Shown here: positions 1 to 6,225 of the stretch, in pieces
Position numbering within the stretch: the first letter of the stretch is position 1
How the letters are laid out: each line of letters starts with the position of its first letter
NCBI GenBank assembly: GCA_003533505.1
Contig: DQGD01000015.1
Location: 930 to 9,634, forward strand
Length of the DNA: 8,705 nt
Direction of reading: 5' to 3'
From: Clostridiales bacterium
GTDB taxonomy: Bacteria; Bacillota; Clostridia; Christensenellales; Pumilibacteraceae
Made by a program: the position numbers and the translations under genes
Notes under the pieces: model-generated
What the model saw: only the letters and a program-made list of their open reading frames with translations
Told to the model about the DNA's origin: nothing
Database searches by the model: none

Positions 1-971
1 AACATATCGATCATGCAGAAGGTAATGACGGTCATGACAGCAGGCATAATCTGCGAAGCGCCGCCTGCCCATTTGAAGCCTTCGGTGAAGCAAGCGAAGA
101 ACACGCCGCCGTTTTCAGAACCGTTGAAGCTGAAGAACGCCGCAAAGGTTTCCCAGAACTTCCAGGACATACCGCTCCATTTGGTAACGCCCATAGGAAT
201 ACCGACGAGCGTTGCGATGATGACGCCGATAATGACGCCGCCTTTAACTTTGAAATGTTCGAGCACGGCAATAGAGAGCAAGCCGACGAGGCAGACTACC
301 GCGCCGCTGGCTGCGTAAGGCCATGCGTAAGTGTTGAACTGAATAAGATCGACAAGCGTGCTGCTTGCAACGATAAGTCCGCTGTTCTGCATACCGATGA
401 AAGCGATAAACAAGCCGATACCGACCGCAATCGCACCGCGGACGCATTCCGGAATACCGTCGAAAATGACTTCGCGGATCGCTACGCCGTTAATTTTGAT
501 AACGGACAAAAGCAAGAAGATAATGCCGGAAATAAGAACGAGTAACATTGCGTTACCGAAAGTTACCGCCGCACCCGCAAGACCGCCTGCAATCAAGCCG
601 CCTACGGTGTAGTTAAGTCCCATGCCGGAAGCCTGCGCGAGAGGCATTTTTGCGACGAACGCCATAAGCAGCGTACCGATTACCGCGCCGAGAGCAGTTG
701 CAAGGAACAATTGCTCGGTCGGAACTTTGTTTACTCCGAAAAGCGAAATCGCGTTCGGGTTGACGACGAGAATGTAAGCCATTGCAAGGAACGTCACGAT
801 ACCTGCGACGATTTCGGTGCCGAACGTGCTCTTCTCTTTCGTGATGCCGAAGTAGTTGTCGAGCTTCCTGCCGAACTTGGTCTTGGCTTTCGACTCTACC
901 GGAGCCTCTTCCGCCGCCGGAGCCGCAGTCGCGGTTTCTTCGGTGACGTTGTTGTTCAATTCTTCACTCAT
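1..971 (-). CDS. AzgA-type guanine/hypoxanthine permease (PbuG/PbuO-like), C-terminus beyond window
   Basis: This is an integral membrane importer of purine bases, probably proton-coupled uptake of guanine or hypoxanthine for salvage. I read 323 codons without a stop. Residues 1-32 are a hydrophilic Glu/Ala/Pro tail. The family-typical opening follows: YFGITKEKSTFGTEIVAGI at about 40-58, the first membrane segment FLAMAYILVVNP at about 61-72, GMGLN at 116-120, and GIGLFIAFIGMQNSGLI at about 184-200. Several further hydrophobic segments lie between these. The reading frame runs off the window at IDM, where the family's conserved FDTIGT segment is expected. AzgA proteins are usually about 430-470 residues, so roughly the last quarter is missing. 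The ATG at 971-969 is chosen because an AGGAGA box sits 7 bases upstream. A guanine-class riboswitch and a promoter lie upstream, which agrees with purine transport. Uracil or xanthine permeases of related families are less likely because GMGLN and the N-terminal block are AzgA-like. Confidence 0.9.
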   Translation of the reverse strand, partial: MSEELNNNVTEETATAAPAAEEAPVESKAKTKFGRKLDNYFGITKEKSTFGTEIVAGIVTFLAMAYILVVNPNAISLFGVNKVPTEQLFLATALGAVIGTLLMAFVAKMPLAQASGMGLNYTVGGLIAGGLAGAAVTFGNAMLLVLISGIIFLLLSVIKINGVAIREVIFDGIPECVRGAIAVGIGLFIAFIGMQNSGLIVASSTLVDLIQFNTYAWPYAASGAVVCLVGLLSIAVLEHFKVKGGVIIGVIIATLVGIPMGVTKWSGMSWKFWETFAAFFSFNGSENGGVFFACFTEGFKWAGGASQIMPAVMTVITFCMIDM

Positions 972-978
972 AAATCTT

Positions 979-984
979 TCTCCT
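979..984 (-). promoter_or_regulatory. Ribosome binding site of the purine permease
   Basis: The minus strand reads AGGAGA here, 7 bases before the ATG at 971. It is a near-consensus Shine-Dalgarno sequence and fixes the start codon. Confidence 0.85.
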
Positions 985-1034
985 AAAAAGTTTTAATACA
1001 CGGCTGAAGTTTACCGTTGTACCCGTGAGAAAAT

Positions 1035-1132
1035 AAAAAAACGATTCTTCCGTCCGTCACTCGGCTAAGCTTGTCCACAAAGCGGCAATGCGTTCAGATT
1101 CCGCGCGAAACGCGAAAAGAAACGGATTTGCC
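1035..1132 (-). promoter_or_regulatory. Putative expression platform of the guanine riboswitch
   Basis: This is transcribed leader between the aptamer and the ribosome binding site. Two signals are visible. First, the minus-strand run TTTTTTT (1041-1035) could be the tail of an intrinsic terminator, but I found no strong stem directly before it. Second, a 6-bp helix can form between 1128-1133 and 1083-1088 (TTGCCG with CGGCAA on the plus strand). It takes the outermost base of the aptamer's P1 3' strand, so it could compete weakly with ligand-stabilised P1. A small hairpin, CGCG-TTT-CGCG, lies inside it at about 1103-1113. Mechanism (termination or other) is unresolved by eye. Confidence 0.4.
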
Positions 1133-1200
1133 GTCGGTAGTCAAACATGAGTGGCTGTTTGGTAGAAACTGCGGAGCCTTCTATTCCGCATTATACCGAC
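1133..1200 (-). promoter_or_regulatory. Guanine-class purine riboswitch aptamer
   Basis: The minus strand folds into the complete purine-riboswitch three-way junction. P1 is 7 bp (GTCGGTA at 1200-1194 with TACCGAC at 1139-1133). J1/2 follows as part of the conserved TATAAT. P2 is GCGGA/TCCGC (1189-1185 with 1175-1171). J2/3 carries the invariant GTTTCTACC (1169-1161). P3 is CAAACA/TGTTTG (1161-1156 with 1147-1142). The GG of L2 (1178-1177) can pair with the CC of L3 (1154-1153), giving the loop-loop contact typical of the class. The specificity base in GACTAC is C (plus-strand G at 1140), the base that pairs with guanine or hypoxanthine; adenine switches have U there. J2/3 keeps CTAC, arguing against the 2'-deoxyguanosine variant. 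L2 and L3 look slightly longer (9 and 8 bases) than the usual 7. It should shut down permease expression when guanine is plentiful. Confidence 0.93.
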
Positions 1201-1227
1201 GAGTCCGGAAAAACAATCGTCGAACGT

Positions 1228-1257
1228 ATTTTAACACATTCCACACAATGCTGTCAA
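1228..1257 (-). promoter_or_regulatory. Sigma-70-type promoter of riboswitch-permease unit
   Basis: The minus strand shows a perfect -35 TTGACA (1257-1252), an 18-base spacer and a -10 TAAAAT (1233-1228). The predicted start near 1221 is about 20 bases ahead of the aptamer, so the whole riboswitch is transcribed. The leader would be about 250 bases. Confidence 0.8.
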
Positions 1258-1351
1258 ACGTTCTTCCCCACTATTTCGACATTTTTCACATTTTTTTGTG
1301 TAGGGTCGGCGGAAACCCCGGGAATTATAAGGTCTGTTACTCCTCTTCCGT
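1258..1351. other. Intergenic spacer, nothing assigned
   Basis: No gene or strong structure is visible. A small CACA...TGTG hairpin with a T-rich loop lies near 1287-1302, too weak to call a terminator. Any reading frames here lack ribosome binding sites and protein-like composition. Confidence 0.6.
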
Positions 1352-1397
1352 CGGGGATCCTCGCGCGCGTCGTACCGCCCCGCTCTGAATGACGAGG
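1352..1397 (+). repeat. Degenerate copy of GGATCCTC/GATGACGAGG palindromic repeat
   Basis: It opens with CGGGGATCCTCGCG and closes with CGCTCTGAATGACGAGG, the same ends as the better copy at 1512-1553. The interior differs and the closing arm has lost the AGGAT that would pair with ATCCT. I read it as a decayed member of a short non-coding repeat family. Confidence 0.55.
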
Positions 1398-1448
1398 GCA
1401 AAACGGAAGGTGCGCGATATTATTTAATAATAAATACGCCTACGGCTA

Positions 1449-1485
1449 GATCTTTCGACTGCGCTTCGCTTCGCTCAAGATGACG
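1449..1485 (+). repeat. Diverged copy of the palindromic repeat
   Basis: It begins GATCTTTCGACTGCGCTTCG and ends CGCTCAAGATGACG. ATCTT (1450-1454) can pair with AAGAT (1477-1481) across a CGCTTCGCTTCG centre. This parallels ATCCT/AGGAT in the copy at 1512-1553, so the stem is kept although the bases changed. Confidence 0.6.
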
Positions 1486-1511
1486 TAAGGATGGATATGG
1501 CGGTTCCATGC

Positions 1512-1553
1512 GGGGGATCCTCACGCTCACTTCGCTCGCTCAGGATGACGAGG
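1512..1553 (+). repeat. Palindromic repeat, forward copy
   Basis: It begins GGGGGATCCTCACGCTCAC and ends CGCTCAGGATGACGAGG. ATCCT and AGGAT form the outer stem around a CGCTC-rich centre. It is matched in reverse orientation by the copy at 1612-1646, so the two could form a large fold-back enclosing about 58 bases of AT-rich sequence. Confidence 0.75.
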
Positions 1554-1611
1554 AAAAAGTTGGGCTTCGCGTTATATTTAAAATTATTAACGCGCAGTTT
1601 CCGTCTTTAAC

Positions 1612-1646
1612 CGTCATCCTGAGCGCGTAGCGCGTGAGGATCCCCC
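1612..1646 (-). repeat. Palindromic repeat, inverted copy
   Basis: The plus strand reads CGTCATCCTGAGCGCGTAGC and ends GTGAGGATCCCCC. Its reverse complement matches the copy at 1512-1553 at both ends (GGGGGATCCTCACGC and GCTCAGGATGACG), with a shorter centre. Pairing is ATCCT/AGGAT outside and GCGC-GTA-GCGC inside. Being small, non-coding and palindromic, it resembles REP- or MITE-like sequences; no coding capacity is present. Confidence 0.75.
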
Positions 1647-1690
1647 GCAACAGAAAAGTAATAATCCTTAAAAGAGTTGCGAGGGGTTTA

Positions 1691-1758
1691 GGGGGACACA
1701 GCCGCAAGTGTCCAAGGGTGACTTTTTTGCTACTTTTTTTGTCACCTGAAAAAAGTAG
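1691..1758 (+). repeat. Hairpin-rich intergenic element with T-tract/A-tract stem
   Basis: Three overlapping pairings are visible. GGACAC (1694-1699) pairs with GTGTCC (1708-1713). GGTGAC (1717-1722) pairs with GTCACC (1741-1746). CTACTTTTTT (1730-1739) pairs with AAAAAAGTAG (1749-1758) around a 9-base loop. The last two exclude each other. It lies just upstream of the phosphatase promoter and downstream of no convergent gene, so it is not an obvious terminator. A dispersed intergenic repeat is possible, but only one copy is in this window. Confidence 0.45.
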
Positions 1759-1778
1759 TATTCTAATTCGGGGATTAT

Positions 1779-1796
1779 GGGGCGAATTACCGCCCC
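1779..1796. other. GC-rich hairpin upstream of the phosphatase promoter
   Basis: GGGGCG (1779-1784) pairs perfectly with CGCCCC (1791-1796) across a 6-base loop, and is followed only by TTTA. It could be a weak terminator insulating the operon from upstream transcription. No further evidence supports this. Confidence 0.35.
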
Positions 1797-1810
1797 TTTA
1801 GAAAAAACGC

Positions 1811-1839
1811 TTGATAAATGCCGCAAACCGTTGTATAAT
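1811..1839 (+). promoter_or_regulatory. Sigma-70-type promoter of phosphatase-kinase operon
   Basis: The -35 is TTGATA (1811-1816), the spacer is 17 bases, and the -10 is a perfect TATAAT (1834-1839). The expected start is near 1846, leaving a leader of about 35 bases. A GGGAG ribosome binding site lies at 1869-1873, 7 bases before the ATG at 1881. The near-consensus boxes suggest steady constitutive expression. Confidence 0.85.
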
Positions 1840-1880
1840 AAAATAAGGATTAACCGTAGAAAAACTTCGGGAGAAAGATT

Positions 1881-2771
1881 ATGAACGTTGCTTCGATAAG
1901 CAAAACCGGCGGCAGGCGGTACAATCAGGATTATGTCGACTACGCGGTGGCGGAAGGCACGGTATGCGTTGCCGTCGCCGACGGACTGGGCGCGTACCAC
2001 GGCAGCGAGTTCGCAGGGGAAACTGCGGTCAAAGCCGCGCTCAAGTGTTTCCGAAAAGCCGTAAGGCGCGACGACGATATTTTTTCGGGCGCGTTTATGA
2101 ACAAACTGTTCAAGTACGCCCACGCCGCCATTCACAAAATCAAAAGCGTTTCTCCCGAGCTTCGCCAGGGCTGCACCACCCTGTCGGTGGCGATTGTCCG
2201 CGACGATAAGATGATTTGCGCGCACGAGGGCGACACCCGAATATATTTCTTCCGCGACGGCAAGACGGAATTCTTTTCAAAGGACCATTCGCTGGCGCGG
2301 CTTGCAGCCGACCGCGGCGAGATTTCCTACGACGATATTCGCACGCACAAGGACCAGAACAAACTGACCAGGGTAATCGGCTCGGACTACTTCGTACAGC
2401 CCGATTTCAAGCTTTGCGACGGCGTGAAAAGCGGCGACGCACTGCTCGTGTGCACCGACGGTTTTTGGGAGTACGTTTACGAGGCGGACATGGAAAAGGC
2501 TATCGCGGAAGGCACGGACGCCGCGCTGATACTCACCTCGCTCGAGAAAATCCTTGTTTCGCGCGCGCCCGAGAATAACGACAACTACACCGCGCTAATC
2601 GTGCTTTTCGGCGGCGACAACAGCTTCTCGGCGGTGAGCCGCGACGACGAGAACGACGAAAGCGACGACGAAAAATCGGAGAAAAACGCCGACGACGACA
2701 AGACAAGCGGCAATAATGCGGACGACAAGACCGACAACGCGAGCGAAAACAAGGAAAAGAGTAACGACTGA
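1881..2771 (+). CDS. PP2C-family protein serine/threonine phosphatase with acidic C-terminal tail
   Basis: A metal-dependent phosphoprotein phosphatase of 296 residues that would remove phosphate from Ser/Thr (probably substrates of the next gene's kinase). Family motifs appear in order: RRYNQD at 12-17, VADGLGAYHGSE at 32-43 (D34 and G35 bind the metals), GCTTLSVAIV at about 97-106, HEGDTRIY at 115-122, CTDGFWE around D193, and NNDNYT with D234. All metal-binding aspartates are therefore present. There is no signal peptide or membrane segment, so it acts in the cytosol. Catalytic sequence ends near 240. The remaining 55 or so residues are almost only D, E, K, N and S and are likely disordered. 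The start is set by GGGAG at 1869-1873. The kinase gene begins 2 bases after the stop, implying one transcript and coupled translation. Closest known relatives by motif are bacterial PrpC/Stp phosphatases, but the tail is not part of that core. Confidence 0.94.
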   Translation: MNVASISKTGGRRYNQDYVDYAVAEGTVCVAVADGLGAYHGSEFAGETAVKAALKCFRKAVRRDDDIFSGAFMNKLFKYAHAAIHKIKSVSPELRQGCTTLSVAIVRDDKMICAHEGDTRIYFFRDGKTEFFSKDHSLARLAADRGEISYDDIRTHKDQNKLTRVIGSDYFVQPDFKLCDGVKSGDALLVCTDGFWEYVYEADMEKAIAEGTDAALILTSLEKILVSRAPENNDNYTALIVLFGGDNSFSAVSRDDENDESDDEKSEKNADDDKTSGNNADDKTDNASENKEKSND

Positions 2772-2773
2772 CG

Positions 2774-4279
2774 ATGGCAAGAATACGCAACAATCGGAAT
2801 ATTTGTCTGTACTGCTTCGGCGACCTCGATTCGGAGCGCGTTTGTTCCGCATGCGGAAAAAAGGCGGACGACACGCCCAACGCGCCGCATCAGCTGGGCA
2901 AACGCTCGCTTCTGCGCAAGCGATACCTTATCGACCGCGCAATCGGCGAGGGCGGTTTCGGCATAACCTACTCGGCGTGGGACATAACCACGGGTAAGCA
3001 CGTCGCAATCAAGGAGTACTACCCCAGCGGCTACGTTTCGCGCGACCCGCGCTCCAGCCAGATTATAATCAACTCCAAGCAAAACCACGCGGCGACAAAC
3101 CGCGGACTGAAACGTTTTATCGACGAGGCGCAGCACCTCTCCTCCGTCAACAATCTCGAGGGAATAGTCAGCGTTTACGACTTTTTCTCGGCTAACAACA
3201 CGGCTTATATCGTGATGGAGTACCTTGACGGGATTTCGCTGAAACGCTACGTCAGGCGCAAGGGCAAGCTGGACGCCACCACCGCGCTCACCATCTTAAA
3301 GCCCGTCATTCTCTCGCTGGAAGCGGTGCACAAGACGGGGCTTATTCACCGCGACGTTTCGCCCGACAACATTCTCATCACCAAGTCCAACGAGGTCAAG
3401 CTGATTGATTTCGGCGCGTCGAAAGAATCCAATCCCGACGGACAGTCGGTTTCGATAGTATTGAAGCAGGGCTTTGCGCCCGAGGAGCAATACCGTCTGC
3501 ACGGCGAGCAAGGTCCGTGGACGGACGTTTACGCTCTCGGCGTGACGATTTACTACTGCATTACCGGGCAGCTGCCGCCCGAGAGTATTCAGCGCATGTA
3601 CGACGACACGATTATTCCGCCGTCGCAGCTCGGCGCGAAAATTACCGAGCGGCAGGAACGCGCGCTAATGAAGGCGCTCGCCGTGTTCGCGAAAGACCGC
3701 TATCGCTCGGTCGCGGACTTTGCCGCCGACGTTTACGCGAGCGACGAAACGGAAAACGCCGCGCATGCTCCCGAAACGATACGCTCTGGCGGCATCACGA
3801 TGCGCGTCGAAAGCGACGGTCAAATCGGCATCGACGAGGAGCGCTCGGAACAGCTTAGCGGCGGTGCGGACGAGAACGCAGTCGAAAAGACGACGGGTGA
3901 CGCGGCGAACGCGGCTGCCCTGCCTGCCGACGAACAGCCGAGCGAGGAAGCGACAGGGGCGATTGCGCCCGATTCGGCAGTCACGGACGCGGACGAAAAT
4001 GTCGCAGTCGAGGTCACGGAAACGGAGGTTCACGAAGCTTTTCCTCCTCGCAACGTCGCGATACGGCATAAAATTACGTCCGAGGCTTTGCGCAGGATTA
4101 CGGGGCTTGACGATAATTCCGAAACGAAAGCCAAAGAAATCGAAAAAGTCGAGCCGCCGCGCGAGGAAACGGAGCGCACCGAAGCGGAAACCTCCGCAGA
4201 CCTTCCCCGTCGCACCGCAGCCGTCGAGCGCATGTACGCCGATTTTGCGGAAAGGTTGCGCGAAAGGCTGATTAAATAG
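2774..4279 (+). CDS. Hanks-type Ser/Thr protein kinase with N-terminal zinc ribbon
   Basis: This 501-residue protein kinase has no membrane segment. An N-terminal zinc ribbon is marked by C11-x2-C14 and C24-x2-C27. The kinase domain spans about 50-330: glycine loop GEGGFG (58-63), ATP-binding lysine in VAIK (K80), helix-C glutamate E118, catalytic HRDVSPDN (192-199, D194 and N199), DFG (212-214), FAPEEQY (234-240) in place of the usual APE block, and DVYALG from D251. All essential residues are present. The usual lysine of HRDLKPxN is Ser196, and the activation segment lacks the GT-x-x-Y pattern of PknB-like kinases; both fit the soluble GFAPEEQY subgroup, in which this is normal as far as I know. 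Residues 331-501 are a Glu/Ala/Thr-rich low-complexity tail ending in a charged helix-like segment (RMYADFAERLRERLIK). It lacks PASTA repeats. No good ribosome binding site lies next to the ATG, so translation probably depends on the phosphatase gene ending 2 bases upstream. Confidence 0.94.
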   Translation: MARIRNNRNICLYCFGDLDSERVCSACGKKADDTPNAPHQLGKRSLLRKRYLIDRAIGEGGFGITYSAWDITTGKHVAIKEYYPSGYVSRDPRSSQIIINSKQNHAATNRGLKRFIDEAQHLSSVNNLEGIVSVYDFFSANNTAYIVMEYLDGISLKRYVRRKGKLDATTALTILKPVILSLEAVHKTGLIHRDVSPDNILITKSNEVKLIDFGASKESNPDGQSVSIVLKQGFAPEEQYRLHGEQGPWTDVYALGVTIYYCITGQLPPESIQRMYDDTIIPPSQLGAKITERQERALMKALAVFAKDRYRSVADFAADVYASDETENAAHAPETIRSGGITMRVESDGQIGIDEERSEQLSGGADENAVEKTTGDAANAAALPADEQPSEEATGAIAPDSAVTDADENVAVEVTETEVHEAFPPRNVAIRHKITSEALRRITGLDDNSETKAKEIEKVEPPREETERTEAETSADLPRRTAAVERMYADFAERLRERLIK

Positions 4280-4303
4280 AATATAACGGGTGACAAACAT
4301 ATA

Positions 4304-4342
4304 AACGACCGTACCGATTATCGGCAGACGGTCGTTTTTTTT
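4304..4342 (+). terminator. Intrinsic terminator of phosphatase-kinase operon
   Basis: AACGACCGT (4304-4312) pairs with ACGGTCGTT (4328-4336), with an inner CCGA/TCGG helix, followed by an unbroken run of T to 4342. It sits 25 bases after the kinase stop. On the minus strand the T-run is only TTTAT, so it should act weakly, if at all, for the convergent oxidoreductase gene ending at 4354. Confidence 0.92.
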
Positions 4343-4353
4343 GATTTGTTTGC

Positions 4354-6123
4354 TTATTTTACGTCGAATGTGAACAGGGGCGTGACGGGCGAGTCGCCGT
4401 AGTTCGATTTTATCGTAAGCGTGATTCTTTTAAGCTCGGCGGCAACGGGCGCGAGGACGTTTCGGGCGAGGTTTTTATCCGTCGAATACAGCGTGACGAT
4501 TTCGCCGTTTTCCCTCTCGCCCACGAGCTCGAAAGCTTTTGCGAGGGTTTTAGGTACGAACAGCGTGGGAGAATCGGGCAGCACGTTGCTGCGCATCGAG
4601 TGGATTTTTTCGCAGTAGTCGACGCCGCCGAACGTGTCGCGCTCGAAGTCGCTGTCAAGCACTAGCCTTACGCGCCCGACAAAACGCGCTTTGCCGAGGT
4701 CACAGGTCACGGGCGCGCCGTTTTCTATATAAGCCGCGTTGTTCTCGCCGGGAAGGTTGCGTTCAAGAGGGCTTCGGAGCGCGGCAAGGTTTTCCGAGTG
4801 CGGACAAGTAATCGTTGCGGCTTTTGCAACAGGCGACGCTTCCCTGTTCACATGCGGCAGGAAGCAGTCGTTTTCGAGGAGCAGGCTTTGGATTTCGCCG
4901 ATATATTCGGCGGCTTCTCTCGGGCTTACGCCGTGACGGAGCGCGACCGCCGCAGCCGCTCCCACCGCTTCGCCCAGCGTGCCGCAAGTGCCCATGACGC
5001 GAGCCGAACTCATGGCAAGGTGAGTCATCGAGATATTGCGCCCGGCAAAGAACAGATTGCCGATATTTTTCGAGTACAGGCAGCGGTAAGGTATGCCGTA
5101 GGGCTTGTCGAGCGGTATCGCGTGGTTGCCCTCGGGGCTGTCGAAGCCGTCGGGATTGTGGTCGTCGAGGCTCCAGCCGCCGTAGGCGACGACGTCGGGA
5201 AACGCGCCGCCGCTCGCTATGTCGCAAGCGGTCATAACGTAGTCGCCGCGCATTCTCCGCGACTCGCGCTTTGCCGGCAGAAACCCGAAAAAGCCGAGGT
5301 CGTACTCGTCCGCGTCGAACTCGCCCGAGTTCTTAATCGTATCCCACACGCCCAGGCACAGCGCCATAAGCCGCGCGTTAAGCTTCTCCGCGTCCGCAAT
5401 AGTATCGTCGTTGCCGCCGAGCTCGAGGTACCAGAAGTTATCCCACGGCGAAGTGAGGCACGTTCCCTTGCTCTTCAGTTTTTCCGCGCTCACCTTTTCC
5501 GCCCACGACGGCGCGGTGAATTTCACCTTTTTCCCGACGTAACGAGCCTGAATCAGCAGGCTGTTGCCCATCGTCTTGTCGTCGCCCTCGCCGCCGTAGA
5601 ACATCATCTGCTCGCCCGTTTCGGCTTTGCTTTCGCGCCCTCGCATAAACTCCGCTCCCGTGAGCGGCGCGAGAATGCTGTCGCCCGAGCAGTCGGCGTA
5701 GTATTTCGCCCTAATCGTGATTTCCGTCTGCGTGGTCATTCGGTAGGCGGTCACGCTCTTTATCACGCCGTTCTCCGTTTTCGCCGAGTGCACCGTGGAA
5801 TTGAGCAGCAGCTCGATATTCTTCTCATTCTTTACCATGCCGAGAAGCGTGACGTCGAAAAGGTACGGATTTTTGTCGGGGTTGTAGTAATAATTGCGGA
5901 TATTCAGCTCCTCGCCGAGTCCGCTCTCGCGGCAGCCCTTTTGCTGCGCGCCGCAAATCCACATGCGAATCTCGCTCGAAGCGTTGCCGCCGAGCACGGG
6001 GCGTTCGTTCACGAGCGCGACTCTGACTCCCTGCCGCGCGGCGAAAATCGCGGCGAACGTGCCTGCTATGCCGCCGCCGACGACGCATAAATCCGCACGG
6101 ATTTCTTTCTTTTCAAGTGCCAT
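4354..6123 (-). CDS. FAD-dependent oxidoreductase (FAD_oxidored family) with C-terminal beta-rich domain
   Basis: A soluble flavoprotein of 589 residues. The N-terminal dinucleotide fold is clear: VVGGGIAG at 14-21, ending at the ribose-binding E40 in LVNERPVLGG. YADCSGDS at 142-149 and NLFFAGRNISMTHLAMSSAR at about 356-375, followed by VMGTCGTLGEAVG, are hallmarks of the FAD_oxidored group of putative dehydrogenases, usually found beside sugar or aromatic catabolism genes. From about 440 to the end the sequence (DLGKARFVGRVRLVLDSDF and onward) resembles a discoidin/galactose-binding beta domain, though this is by eye. The substrate is unknown. I chose the ATG at 6123, not the in-frame one at 6210, because AAAAGGAG sits 6 bases before it, the glycine motif then starts at residue 14, and the extra 29 codons overlap the divergent promoter region. 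No signal peptide. The gene diverges from an AraC-type regulator, its likely controller. Confidence 0.88.
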   Translation of the reverse strand: MALEKKEIRADLCVVGGGIAGTFAAIFAARQGVRVALVNERPVLGGNASSEIRMWICGAQQKGCRESGLGEELNIRNYYYNPDKNPYLFDVTLLGMVKNEKNIELLLNSTVHSAKTENGVIKSVTAYRMTTQTEITIRAKYYADCSGDSILAPLTGAEFMRGRESKAETGEQMMFYGGEGDDKTMGNSLLIQARYVGKKVKFTAPSWAEKVSAEKLKSKGTCLTSPWDNFWYLELGGNDDTIADAEKLNARLMALCLGVWDTIKNSGEFDADEYDLGFFGFLPAKRESRRMRGDYVMTACDIASGGAFPDVVAYGGWSLDDHNPDGFDSPEGNHAIPLDKPYGIPYRCLYSKNIGNLFFAGRNISMTHLAMSSARVMGTCGTLGEAVGAAAAVALRHGVSPREAAEYIGEIQSLLLENDCFLPHVNREASPVAKAATITCPHSENLAALRSPLERNLPGENNAAYIENGAPVTCDLGKARFVGRVRLVLDSDFERDTFGGVDYCEKIHSMRSNVLPDSPTLFVPKTLAKAFELVGERENGEIVTLYSTDKNLARNVLAPVAAELKRITLTIKSNYGDSPVTPLFTFDVK

Positions 6124-6149
6124 TGATTTCTCCTTTTCACTCGCAACCG

Positions 6150-6178
6150 TTGACAAGCGCGAGCTTTCGTTATATAAT
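6150..6178 (+). promoter_or_regulatory. Promoter of AraC-family regulator, in divergent control region 6124-6225
   Basis: A perfect -35 TTGACA (6150-6155), a 17-base spacer and a perfect -10 TATAAT (6173-6178) drive the regulator, with transcription expected to start near 6185. The opposite strand has only a weak candidate for the oxidoreductase (TTATAT as -10 near 6184-6189). That is what one expects if the oxidoreductase needs an activator while the activator itself is constitutive. The imperfect inverted sequence around 6194-6212 (CGCC...GGC) could be an operator, but it is weak. Confidence 0.8.
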
Positions 6179-6225
6179 CGGAATATAAAGCTTTTTCGCC
6201 CAAGCGGCAAAGGATTTTCTGTAAA

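Noticed and set aside
13..612. Plus-strand open frames opposite the purine permease
   Set aside because: The minus-strand frame gives an uninterrupted, motif-rich membrane protein with a start, ribosome binding site and riboswitch. The plus-strand frames have no ribosome binding sites and no recognisable protein character.
1071..1392. Small plus-strand frames across the riboswitch and promoter
   Set aside because: They lie over the aptamer and the minus-strand promoter, whose base pairing explains the sequence. Their translations are unlike any protein I recognise.
1668..2225. 185-codon minus-strand frame across the phosphatase start
   Set aside because: It is opposite a PP2C enzyme with all catalytic motifs, and its first part overlaps non-coding hairpins. 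No ribosome binding site was seen.
4798..6090. 430-codon plus-strand frame inside the oxidoreductase gene
   Set aside because: Long open frames on the opposite strand are common in GC-rich codon patterns. The minus strand encodes clear FAD-binding motifs, and the plus frame shows only Arg/Ala/Val-rich sequence.
6124..6210. 29-residue N-terminal extension of the oxidoreductase to an ATG at 6210
   Set aside because: The ATG at 6123 has an ideal AAAAGGAG box and places the GGGIAG motif at the usual distance from the start. The extension would run through the regulator's promoter.
6194..6212. Inverted repeat as AraC operator
   Set aside because: Only about six of seven positions pair, and only with a bulge. 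AraC-type sites are usually direct repeats, so the evidence is too thin to list as a feature.
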